From: Methanocorpusculum sp. MCE
GTDB lineage: Archaea; Halobacteriota; Methanomicrobia; Methanomicrobiales; Methanocorpusculaceae
Direction of reading: 5' to 3'
Assembly (NCBI GenBank): GCA_003315675.1
Contig: NIZU01000090.1
Location: forward strand, 1 to 20,130
Length of the DNA stretch: 20,130 bases
Made by a program: the position numbers and the translations under genes. Positions 7,966 to 14,920 of the stretch are shown piece after piece; position 1 is the first letter of the stretch; every line of letters begins with the position of its first letter. Below the pieces are notes generated by a model, which saw only the letters and a list, made by a program, of their open reading frames with translations, did not search any database and was not told the DNA's origin.

Positions 7966-10176
7966 TCAGCTGCAGCCGCTCCATCCGCAGTGCTTGCAGA
8001 TCCCCTGATTACAGCCCTCGCCGAAATCCAGAGGCTCCCCGCACTCGGGACAGGGCGGGTTCTTCTTTTCTCCGGGAGTAACCAGAGTCAGCGACCAGTT
8101 GTCCAGCGTCGCGATCGCCTGATTGGTTGCCGCAAGTTCGATGCATTTTCCCACGACATCTGCACAGGAAAGACCTTCTGAGTTTTTGTTCTTGATTGCC
8201 GAGACACAGTTCACTTTGGCAAACTGTTTCACGAACTTCTCATACGGAACACCATTCTGTAAACCTGTGCTGATACTTCTGCCAAGTGCATTGCTGCTTG
8301 CTTCACACCCGGCTCCAACTGTTCTGATGAACACCTCCATTGGTTTTCCGTTCATCGTGTTCACCGTGATATACAGACGGCAGCAGCCGGATTGTGCAAG
8401 GAAGGTTCTTCCAACCAGCTCCCGCGGACGGGTGAAATGTAACTGCGGGACGATGCCGGGGGCCGGCTTCTCCGGGGTATCGGCAGGCTTTGCCGTTTCC
8501 TGCTTCTCGAGAGCGAGAACGACATCCTCTCTTGATCCGGTGCGGTAGAGAGTCATCCCTTTGATGCCCTCCTTCCATGCAAGAAGGACCGCCTGTTCAA
8601 CATCCTCTTTGGTAGCGGAGACGGGCATGTTGATCGTCTTCGAGATCGAGGCGTGAACATGTTTCTGGAATGCCGCCTGCATTAATACATGATCCTTCCA
8701 TCCGATATCCAGAGCAGTCTTGAAGACGGCTTTGAACGTATCGGGCAGCCACTCGACATCCTGAACCGAGCCGGTTTCATGCACATGGTTGATGACCTCG
8801 TCGCGTTTTGCTTCCGCTTCTGCGCCCGTAAGACCCATTGACGTGAGGACACGTCTGAGTTCCGATTCAAAGTATGGATGAACAATCACGAATGTTTTGC
8901 CGACCGTGTTCCTTCGGGTGTAGGCAAACGAGAACACCGGCTCGATACCGGACGAACAGCCGGCAAGAAGCGAGATCGTTCCGGTTGGGGCGATCGTCGT
9001 CAAGGCAGCATTTCGCATAATGATGCCCTGCTTGTCCCAGACACTTCCTTCATACGCAGGGAAGGTTCCCTTTTCTTTCCCAAGAACGATGGACTCTTCG
9101 ACGGCAACATTGTTGACCCGTTCCATCACTTCGATGCAGAAGTTTCTGCCGGCTTCCGAATCATAGGGGATCCGGAGCATGAGCATCGCATCGTGCACGC
9201 CCATCAGACCAAGACCGACCTTTCGCGTACGGTTCGTGGCTTCGCGGATCTCCGGGATCGGGAAGACGTTTTTCGTGATGACTGCATCAAGGAACCGGAT
9301 ACCCATCCGGGTCATTTTATCAAGAGCTTCATAGTTCAAGCCATCGGCCCTGATGAATTTCGCCAGATTGATACTTCCAAGAACACAGGACTCGAACGGC
9401 AGGAGAGGCTGTTCGCCGCAGGGATTGGTGGTGTCAATCTCGCCGAGATTGGGAGTCGGGTTTTTCCTGTTGATCGTATCGTAGAAAAGAATTCCGGGCT
9501 CGCCGTTCTTCCAGACACCTGCGATGATGCCTTCCCAGATTTCCCCAACGGTAATTCCGACACCTTCGGTACTGGTTACCCAGACCTTGTCCATCTCGCC
9601 TTTTGCCACATGCTCCATGAAGGCGTCCGAAACCATCACGGAGATATTGAAGTTACTGAAGTCGCCCTCCTTGGCTTTGCTTTTGATGAACTTCATGATG
9701 TCAGGGTGCCAGACGTTCAGGATACCCATATTTGCCCCGCGTCTTCTGCCGCCCTGTTTAATCACATCGGTTGCTGCGTTGAACACCCGCATAAAGGAGA
9801 CCGGACCGGATGCTACGCCGTCCGTTGAACGGACCGGGGATCCCTCGGGGCGCAGGTGGGAAAAGTTATAGCCCGTTCCTCCTCCCGACTGATGAATGAT
9901 CGCGCCCCAACGGATCGCATCGAAAATTTCCGGGAGGGAATCATTCACCGGGAGCGTGAAACAGGCGGAGAGCTGCCCAAGCGGTGTTCCTGCATTCATC
10001 AGTGTGGGTGAGTTAGGCAGGAACGACAACGACATCATTGCGTCAAAGTATTCCGTCTTCTCTTCCAGTGTTTCACCTAATGCATCTGCAACTCGTCTAC
10101 AGACATCTTCAAACGATGCCTCACCGGTGCGATAATATCTCGCCGCTAAAATACTGTCAACTACTGAATCCGCCAT
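7966..10176 (-). CDS. nrdJ: Class II (adenosylcobalamin-dependent) ribonucleoside-diphosphate reductase
   Basis: The 736-aa enzyme reduces ribonucleotides to deoxyribonucleotides using a cobalamin-derived thiyl radical. It has the catalytic NPCGE (Asn251, Cys253, Glu255), the redox pair Cys72 (SACFTLP) and Cys264 (FESCVLG, 11 residues after the radical Cys, as in the Thermotoga class II enzyme), the SGGGTGYNFSHLRP loop (97-110) and APTGTISLLAGCSSGIEPVF. The C-terminus is a cysteine-rich zinc-ribbon-like segment (CPECG...CKHCGWSGC), probably carrying the reducible tail cysteines. The N-terminus is short with no ATP-cone, so the activity-control site is missing. I chose the ATG at 10176, with GAGGG 8 bases upstream, over a TTG just before it. 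It is transcribed divergently from the arginine decarboxylase gene. No separate small subunit or activase is nearby, consistent with class II. Confidence 0.95.
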   Translation of the reverse strand: MADSVVDSILAARYYRTGEASFEDVCRRVADALGETLEEKTEYFDAMMSLSFLPNSPTLMNAGTPLGQLSACFTLPVNDSLPEIFDAIRWGAIIHQSGGGTGYNFSHLRPEGSPVRSTDGVASGPVSFMRVFNAATDVIKQGGRRRGANMGILNVWHPDIMKFIKSKAKEGDFSNFNISVMVSDAFMEHVAKGEMDKVWVTSTEGVGITVGEIWEGIIAGVWKNGEPGILFYDTINRKNPTPNLGEIDTTNPCGEQPLLPFESCVLGSINLAKFIRADGLNYEALDKMTRMGIRFLDAVITKNVFPIPEIREATNRTRKVGLGLMGVHDAMLMLRIPYDSEAGRNFCIEVMERVNNVAVEESIVLGKEKGTFPAYEGSVWDKQGIIMRNAALTTIAPTGTISLLAGCSSGIEPVFSFAYTRRNTVGKTFVIVHPYFESELRRVLTSMGLTGAEAEAKRDEVINHVHETGSVQDVEWLPDTFKAVFKTALDIGWKDHVLMQAAFQKHVHASISKTINMPVSATKEDVEQAVLLAWKEGIKGMTLYRTGSREDVVLALEKQETAKPADTPEKPAPGIVPQLHFTRPRELVGRTFLAQSGCCRLYITVNTMNGKPMEVFIRTVGAGCEASSNALGRSISTGLQNGVPYEKFVKQFAKVNCVSAIKNKNSEGLSCADVVGKCIELAATNQAIATLDNWSLTLVTPGEKKNPPCPECGEPLDFGEGCNQGICKHCGWSGCS

Positions 10177-10223
10177 CAATTAATCCCTCGATTTACTAGT
10201 GAATGGTTCAAAAAGCCGGATAA

Positions 10224-10236
10224 GGTACGGTGTACC
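10224..10236. promoter_or_regulatory. 13-bp palindrome between RNR and arginine decarboxylase genes
   Basis: GGTAC-GGT-GTACC is a perfect five-base inverted repeat with a 3-base centre. It lies 48 bp upstream of the RNR start within the 181-bp divergent intergenic region. Its position fits an operator for RNR, but the binding protein is unknown. Confidence 0.4.
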
Positions 10237-10357
10237 CCAACTGATCTATTCGTACTTATGAATTAATTGGACATCCCCGTATTTTAATCCAGTTCATTCA
10301 AGACAGGGTCTCTGAACACAACTCTTAAGAGCTAGTTAGCAAGACCAGTTAACTACG

Positions 10358-10858
10358 ATGGTAGTTCCCACAAAAGTATTTTTTACCCGAGGCAAAGGTG
10401 TGCATAAAGATCAGCTTGTTTCGTTCGAGATGGCTCTCAGAAACGCAGGAATCGCCCCTTTCAATCTGGTCTGCGTATCTTCCATTATGCCGCCGGATGC
10501 AGAAATCATCTCGCGCGATGAGGGACTCGCTGCCTTAAGAACGGGGGAGATCGTGTACTGCGTGATGGCGAAAAACGCATCAAATAATCCAAATCAGAAA
10601 ATATCGGCAGCAATAGGCCTTGCCGTCCCGCAAATTCATGACAAGCAGCATGGATATCTTTCGGAGCATCACTGCGTGGGACTCTCGGAAAAAGAGTGCG
10701 GAGCATATGCCGAAGAGCTTGCACGAACGATGCTGGATACCATTATGCAGAAACATGGCGGCAATATTCTGAAAACCAGCAATATCAGCATTGCTGCCGA
10801 GACGGACAGAGACGGAAACTGGACGACTGTTGTTGCGACGGCGGTCTTCGTCTGTTAA
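10358..10858 (+). CDS. pdaD: Pyruvoyl-dependent arginine decarboxylase
   Basis: The 166-aa proenzyme cleaves itself at a Ser-Ser bond to make beta and alpha chains and a pyruvoyl cofactor, then decarboxylates arginine to agmatine for polyamine synthesis. The self-cleavage site is visible as NLVCVSSIMPPDAEI, with Ser41-Ser42 matching the VSS/ISSIMPP motif of the Methanocaldococcus enzyme. Other family features are the start PTKVFFTRGKGVHKDQL and the NAGIAPFNL stretch. Length is normal for the family. No clear Shine-Dalgarno sequence precedes the ATG, so the message may have a short or absent leader. It is followed by purF after 34 bp. Confidence 0.9.
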   Translation: MVVPTKVFFTRGKGVHKDQLVSFEMALRNAGIAPFNLVCVSSIMPPDAEIISRDEGLAALRTGEIVYCVMAKNASNNPNQKISAAIGLAVPQIHDKQHGYLSEHHCVGLSEKECGAYAEELARTMLDTIMQKHGGNILKTSNISIAAETDRDGNWTTVVATAVFVC

Positions 10859-10860
10859 AC

Positions 10861-10868
10861 CTATATCT
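10861..10868 (+). promoter_or_regulatory. Possible TATA box giving a leaderless purF transcript
   Basis: CTATATCT is centred about 28 bases before the purF ATG (10893), the distance at which archaeal transcription would start at or just before the A of the ATG. There is no ribosome site before purF, which fits a leaderless mRNA. Confidence 0.35.
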
Positions 10869-10892
10869 GAATACAACCAATATTATTACAAC

Positions 10893-12296
10893 ATGTGCGG
10901 CATCACTGGCATTACCGATTCGACGGATGTATTGGGATCATTGTACCTGGCATTATATGCCCTCCAGCACAGAGGTCAGGAGAGCGCCGGTATCTACACG
11001 TATGATGGTGAGACCGTGCATAAATACAAAGGATACGGCCTCGTGTCCGAGGTGTTTAGCGGTCCGATCCTCGATGGTCTGAGAGGGAAAACAGGCATCG
11101 GTCATGTGAGATATCCAACGACCGGCGGATCGAAACCTGAGAACATCCAGCCGTTCCATTTTATGTTCAGGGGACATTCGCTGTCGCTCGTCCACAACGG
11201 TAACCTGATCAATACCGATGAACTCAGATACGAATACGAAGGGCACGGCCACATTTTTTCCACAACGTCTGACACCGAAGTCATCGCAGCCATCCTCGCA
11301 AACGAGATCATCCACGACCACACGCCTGACGAAGCGATCAGTTACTGTATGCGAAAGATCAGCGGATCATATGTCGTGATCTTTATGCTGGACGGAATTC
11401 TGTATGCATTCCGCGACCCGCTCGGCATCAAACCGCTGTGCCTTGGAAAAACCGAGACGGGAGGCCATGTTCTCGCCTCCGAAAGCGTAGCTTTGGATGC
11501 GATCGGTGCCGAGTTCGTCAGAGACATCTGCCCAGGCGAGAGCGTGAGACTCCAGGGCGGTGAAGTTTTTTCCCGAAAGATGATGAAGGCAAAATCCTGT
11601 GCGCACTGTATGTTCGAGTATGTTTACTTCGCACGGGCCGATGCGGTCATCGACGGTATTTCGGTCTACGATGTGCGCAGAAAGACCGGAGCGCTGCTTG
11701 CAAAGGACGCTCCGGCAAAAGCGGATCTGATCTCGCCGGTTCCGGATTCGGGAACGGCAGCGGCGACCGGATTCTCCCGCGAATCGGGAATTCCGTTCCG
11801 CGAGGCCTTGATCAAAAACCGGTACACGGGCCGGACGTTTATTATGCCGAGCCAGGAAAAACGCGAGATCGCGGTCCGGATGAAACTGAATCCGGTCCGG
11901 GGCCATATCAAAGACAAATCCGTGGTCTTAGTCGACGACAGTATCGTGAGAGGGACAACCTCGAAAAAGATTCTGTCTCTCGTGCGCGAGTTCGGTGCAA
12001 AAGAACTCCATCTAAGAATCGCATCCCCGCCGATCATCGCCCCCTGTTATCTTGGAACGGATTTTCCGACAAGAGATGAACTGATCGCCTCGATGAAATC
12101 GGTGTCCCAGGTGGAGAGGGAGATCGATGCAACCAGTCTTGCCCATATCTCACTGGATGGACTCATTAAAGCGATCGGTATTCCAAGGGAAGATCTCTGT
12201 CTTGGATGTCTGACCGGAAAATATCCGCTTGCAATCCCGGGGGAAAAAGAGGACAACCGCGAGATAGAGATGGTAGACTCCTACTCCTGTCCCTAA
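10893..12296 (+). CDS. purF: Amidophosphoribosyltransferase (glutamine PRPP amidotransferase)
   Basis: The enzyme (467 aa) catalyses the first step of purine synthesis, moving the glutamine amide onto PRPP. The start must be ATG 10893, because it places the nucleophile Cys directly after Met (MCGITGI); the frame stays open 34 codons further upstream inside the previous gene. The glutaminase domain has QHRGQESAGI (25-34) and HNGNL (101-105). The PRPP loop is VVLVDDSIVRGTTS (344-357). Cys239, Cys385, Cys436 and Cys439 match the 4Fe-4S ligands of the Bacillus subtilis-type enzyme (CMFEYVYFAR, APCYLGTD, CLGCLTGKYP). No long propeptide is present. It follows the arginine decarboxylase gene by 34 bp; co-transcription and an own leaderless promoter are both possible. 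Confidence 0.95.
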   Translation: MCGITGITDSTDVLGSLYLALYALQHRGQESAGIYTYDGETVHKYKGYGLVSEVFSGPILDGLRGKTGIGHVRYPTTGGSKPENIQPFHFMFRGHSLSLVHNGNLINTDELRYEYEGHGHIFSTTSDTEVIAAILANEIIHDHTPDEAISYCMRKISGSYVVIFMLDGILYAFRDPLGIKPLCLGKTETGGHVLASESVALDAIGAEFVRDICPGESVRLQGGEVFSRKMMKAKSCAHCMFEYVYFARADAVIDGISVYDVRRKTGALLAKDAPAKADLISPVPDSGTAAATGFSRESGIPFREALIKNRYTGRTFIMPSQEKREIAVRMKLNPVRGHIKDKSVVLVDDSIVRGTTSKKILSLVREFGAKELHLRIASPPIIAPCYLGTDFPTRDELIASMKSVSQVEREIDATSLAHISLDGLIKAIGIPREDLCLGCLTGKYPLAIPGEKEDNREIEMVDSYSCP

Positions 12297-12309
12297 AAAT
12301 ATCCACTGC

Positions 12310-12316
12310 TTTTTTT
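12310..12316 (+). terminator. T-run terminator after purF
   Basis: A seven-T run begins 14 bases after the purF stop. It is not preceded by a strong stem, which is normal for archaeal poly-U termination. Confidence 0.5.
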
Positions 12317-12395
12317 AAGAGATAACCAGTTTCAAACAGGGTAACCGAACAACAGGAACGGGAAAAATAAGTGAAGAATAATTAGGTAAACATAG

Positions 12396-12429
12396 TGTTT
12401 TTCCGCTTCCGGCAAAGAAGGGAAAAACA
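12396..12429. ncRNA. Long hairpin, 13-bp stem; candidate small RNA or bidirectional terminator
   Basis: TGTTTTTCC (12396-12404) pairs perfectly with GGAAAAACA (12421-12429). Inside it CTTC (12406-12409) pairs with GAAG (12417-12420), leaving one bulged G and a 7-base loop CGGCAAA. The arms carry T5 and A5, so on either strand the hairpin could act as a terminator. It lies about 100 bp after purF. No known RNA family is recognised. Confidence 0.45.
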
Positions 12430-12493
12430 TACCAAAATTTTGAGAGGTTTTTAGAGAGAGTGGTACGTGTCATTAACCTGAGTATTAGTATGG

Positions 12494-12617
12494 AACAGAC
12501 CCGAAAACAGTAGTGGTGTGGTGTGTTTGTGAGGTGTATATTCTGTGGAAAAGGCCGGTGTGTGTGGTGTATCCTTGTTTCCCATTTTACAGAACTGATT
12601 TTGTTCACGGGTCTGTT
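12494..12617. repeat. 10-bp inverted repeat enclosing a GT-rich segment
   Basis: AACAGACCCG at 12494-12503 and its exact complement CGGGTCTGTT at 12608-12617 enclose 104 bp of GT-rich sequence. They could be the base stem of a structured RNA or the ends of a very small non-autonomous element. No target duplication was recognised. Confidence 0.4.
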
Positions 12618-12621
12618 TGCC

Positions 12622-12642
12622 GCTTGTGCTCTTCTCACAAGC
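12622..12642. repeat. 7-bp stem-loop
   Basis: GCTTGTG (12622-12628) pairs with CACAAGC (12636-12642) around a pyrimidine loop CTCTTCT. It lies just downstream of the 10-bp inverted repeat and upstream of the HTH-PAS promoter. Confidence 0.4.
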
Positions 12643-12668
12643 TGCTACAATACTATTTGTAATTCTTG

Positions 12669-12676
12669 TATTTAAA
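12669..12676 (+). promoter_or_regulatory. TATA box of the HTH-PAS regulator gene
   Basis: TATTTAAA matches the archaeal TATA pattern and predicts a transcription start near 12700, giving a leader of about 65 nt before the ATG at 12765. Confidence 0.55.
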
Positions 12677-12679
12677 CAT

Positions 12680-12714
12680 AACGCCAAATGCATGGCGTTG
12701 ATGTTGTGCATCAA
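12680..12714. promoter_or_regulatory. Two overlapping inverted repeats at the predicted transcription start
   Basis: AACGCC (12680-12685) pairs with GGCGTT (12694-12699) across an 8-base centre. TTGATG (12698-12703) pairs with CATCAA (12709-12714) across 5 bases. They sit just downstream of the TATA box, where a bound protein would block transcription. The gene they precede encodes an HTH protein, so autoregulation is a reasonable inference. Confidence 0.45.
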
Positions 12715-12764
12715 TGCTCGACACAGTGCAAAGCATTATAATTTCCGGAGCCAAATAAAGAGTA

Positions 12765-14915
12765 ATGGTAGAGCAGACAGGCGAATTTTCCGAGATTCTC
12801 ACACTTTTACGAGAGAACCCGCGCGGAATGTCCGTCACGGAAATTGCCGACGCCACGCACCTGAACCGGAACACCATAGCACGATATATGGATAACCTGC
12901 TCGTGTCCGGACGGGTCGAGATGCGCACATTCGGAAAAGCGAAGGTGTTTTTTTTATCGAAACGGGTCCCCGTATCGGCGATGCTTAACCTTTCATCCGA
13001 GATGGTACTCCTGATCGACGCAGATCTCAAAGTCATTCAGGCAAATGAGTCATTAATATCATTCCTCTCCGCAGACAGCGAGGAGATCGTCGGGAAATAT
13101 GTTTACGACAGTGCCTGCAAAACATTCTGCAACGATGTACTCACCGACCAGATCAGAGCTGCCCTGCAGGGCGAGATGGTCAAAAGTGAAATGCGTCTTT
13201 TGAAAAACGGAACAAACTGCTATCTGGATCAGCGGATCTATCCCATGGTCCTCCCCGACGGAAGACCCGGTGTAACGGTCGTCTGGGACGACATCACCGA
13301 AAATGTCAACTCGGCAGATGCTCTCGAACAAAGCGAAGCAATGTTTCGGCGTCTCGTCGAAACGATCCATGACGTCATCTGGTCTCTGGATGAGACCTTC
13401 GGTCTCCAGTACATCAGCCCCCAGATTACCTATGTGACCGGATACTCGCCCGAGGAACTCATCGGCCGCAAACTTTCCGAGTTCATGCCGGCAGGGGCAG
13501 CGGCCCGTTTCAATTGGGAACTTGCCTCGGCAATTTCGCGGGAAAACGGGTTCACTCTGTCCGAATTCCCCTTCATCTGCAAAGACGGAAGAAAAATCTA
13601 CTGCGAATTTTCCGGATCACCAGTTCTTCTCGAAGAAGAGGAGTCCATCTTCCTTGGATACAACGGCGCCCTTCGCGACGTGACCGACCGCAGAGATGCG
13701 GAGCTTGGAGCGAAACGGTGGAAACGATTCCTGGACGCCGTAATGAACAACATTCCTGCGATCATTACCGTAATCGGCATGGAGTCGCGGGAATACTATT
13801 ACGTCAACAAATCTGCGGAAAAGTTCCTCCAAATACCGAGAAATGAACTATCCCAGATGACTTCAACAGAGATCCTGGCAAAGATCGGATCGGTCCGTTT
13901 GACGGAAGCCCACGACACGGTGGCTTTGACCGGCAAAGAGGTCAGGGTTTCTGAAGACCGGATCGTGGTCAACGGAGAGACCAGATACATCTCGGCCCAG
14001 GTCATTCCCATGAACCTCTCGGTCGACCGGCAGTATCTGCTGACGATCGTCAACGACATCACCGAAGAGGATGCGGACCGGCAGCGGCAGATGATGAGCA
14101 GAGAACTTGCCTTCATCCTGGAAGGCGTATCATCGACCAAAGAGATGTGGGACCCCCTGCTCGATATGCTGCCAAAGATCTCCGGCTTCGAGTCGGTGGC
14201 AGTCTATCAGCTGAGCATCTTCGATGACTACACCATGTTCAGATCGAGAAACGGCAGGTTCGCACCCGCGATTCAAACCAACTCGATGATCCACCGGATC
14301 ATCAGAAAGGGAGAACCGGTCATCTTCGACAAACACCGGATGAAACTTCTGCCGGAAAACACCGTTTCTCCGATGGATCAGGCAAAATCACTTGTACTGA
14401 TGCCGGTCATTTTCGAAGGAAGGGCAGTCGCCTGCGTGATTCTCGGTTCAAAGACGGCACTCGCGCCGGACACCGTGAGGAGAACACTTCTCTTATCCAC
14501 GGCATTCCAGATCAGCACGGTTGCATCCAGATGCCTTGTTCAGGAAAAACTCCAGCGGGAACGCGACCGAACAAGAAGCTATCTGGATGTGGCAGGTGTT
14601 CTGCTTGTTGCGGTGAACCGCGAGGGAAACGTCGAGATGCTCAATAAATACGGCACGAAAATTCTCGGCTACACCGAAGCGGAACTGATGGGAAAGAACT
14701 GGTTTGTGACTGTAATCCCTGAGAAAGCCCGACAGAGAAGAATGGACGGCTTCCAGAAACTCATCGCCGGAAATATCCGCGAGGATGATTATGTGTATGA
14801 AGGTGTCGTCCTGTGTAAAGACGGAACGGAAAAGACCCTCAGATGGAGAAATACTCCGCTCCGTGAAGAGTGCGGAAGTATCTCCGGCATCGTTTCATCC
14901 GGAGAAGTAGTGTAA
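12765..14915 (+). CDS. HTH-multi-PAS sensor-regulator, 716 aa
   Basis: The N-terminus is a winged helix-type DNA-binding domain (about residues 8-65; ILTLLRENPRGMSVTEIADA then THLNRNTIARYMDNLL). It is followed by PAS modules at about 70-180, 185-310 (FRRLVETIHDVIWSLDETFG, GYSPEELIG) and 320-440, a GAF-like stretch at about 450-595, and a last PAS at about 600-716 (LGYTEAELMGKNWFVTVIPE). The last residues (SGIVSSGEVV) are the normal end of a PAS/PAC unit. I see no histidine kinase dimerisation or ATPase domain and no membrane segment, so it is probably a cytoplasmic one-component regulator that reads a ligand or redox state through PAS and binds DNA directly. Proteins of this design are typical of Methanomicrobiales. 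Ligand and targets are unknown. It ends five bases before the convergent thiC stop. Confidence 0.85.
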   Translation: MVEQTGEFSEILTLLRENPRGMSVTEIADATHLNRNTIARYMDNLLVSGRVEMRTFGKAKVFFLSKRVPVSAMLNLSSEMVLLIDADLKVIQANESLISFLSADSEEIVGKYVYDSACKTFCNDVLTDQIRAALQGEMVKSEMRLLKNGTNCYLDQRIYPMVLPDGRPGVTVVWDDITENVNSADALEQSEAMFRRLVETIHDVIWSLDETFGLQYISPQITYVTGYSPEELIGRKLSEFMPAGAAARFNWELASAISRENGFTLSEFPFICKDGRKIYCEFSGSPVLLEEEESIFLGYNGALRDVTDRRDAELGAKRWKRFLDAVMNNIPAIITVIGMESREYYYVNKSAEKFLQIPRNELSQMTSTEILAKIGSVRLTEAHDTVALTGKEVRVSEDRIVVNGETRYISAQVIPMNLSVDRQYLLTIVNDITEEDADRQRQMMSRELAFILEGVSSTKEMWDPLLDMLPKISGFESVAVYQLSIFDDYTMFRSRNGRFAPAIQTNSMIHRIIRKGEPVIFDKHRMKLLPENTVSPMDQAKSLVLMPVIFEGRAVACVILGSKTALAPDTVRRTLLLSTAFQISTVASRCLVQEKLQRERDRTRSYLDVAGVLLVAVNREGNVEMLNKYGTKILGYTEAELMGKNWFVTVIPEKARQRRMDGFQKLIAGNIREDDYVYEGVVLCKDGTEKTLRWRNTPLREECGSISGIVSSGEVV

Positions 14916-14920
14916 ATTTT

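Larger units (their letters stand above)
12297..12764. other. Hairpin-rich intergenic region between purF and the HTH-PAS gene
   Basis: These 468 bp hold no convincing gene. In order they contain the purF T-run, a long hairpin (12396-12429), a GT-rich segment (about 12510-12570, with repeats of the type GTGGTGTGG), a 10-bp inverted repeat 104 bp apart (12494-12503 and 12608-12617), a 7-bp stem-loop (12622-12642), a TATA box (12669-12676) and two overlapping inverted repeats (12680-12714). Short open frames on both strands have GT/CA-biased composition and no ribosome site. The density of structure suggests one or more small RNAs or an eroded mobile element. Confidence 0.6.

Noticed and set aside
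8878..9828. Plus-strand open frame of 316 codons inside the RNR gene
   Set aside because: It lies fully antisense to a well-conserved RNR, has a His/Asp/Arg-rich composition typical of antisense frames, and has no ribosome site.
10791..10892. 34-codon upstream extension of purF
   Set aside because: It overlaps the arginine decarboxylase gene and would bury the catalytic Cys that must follow the initiator Met.
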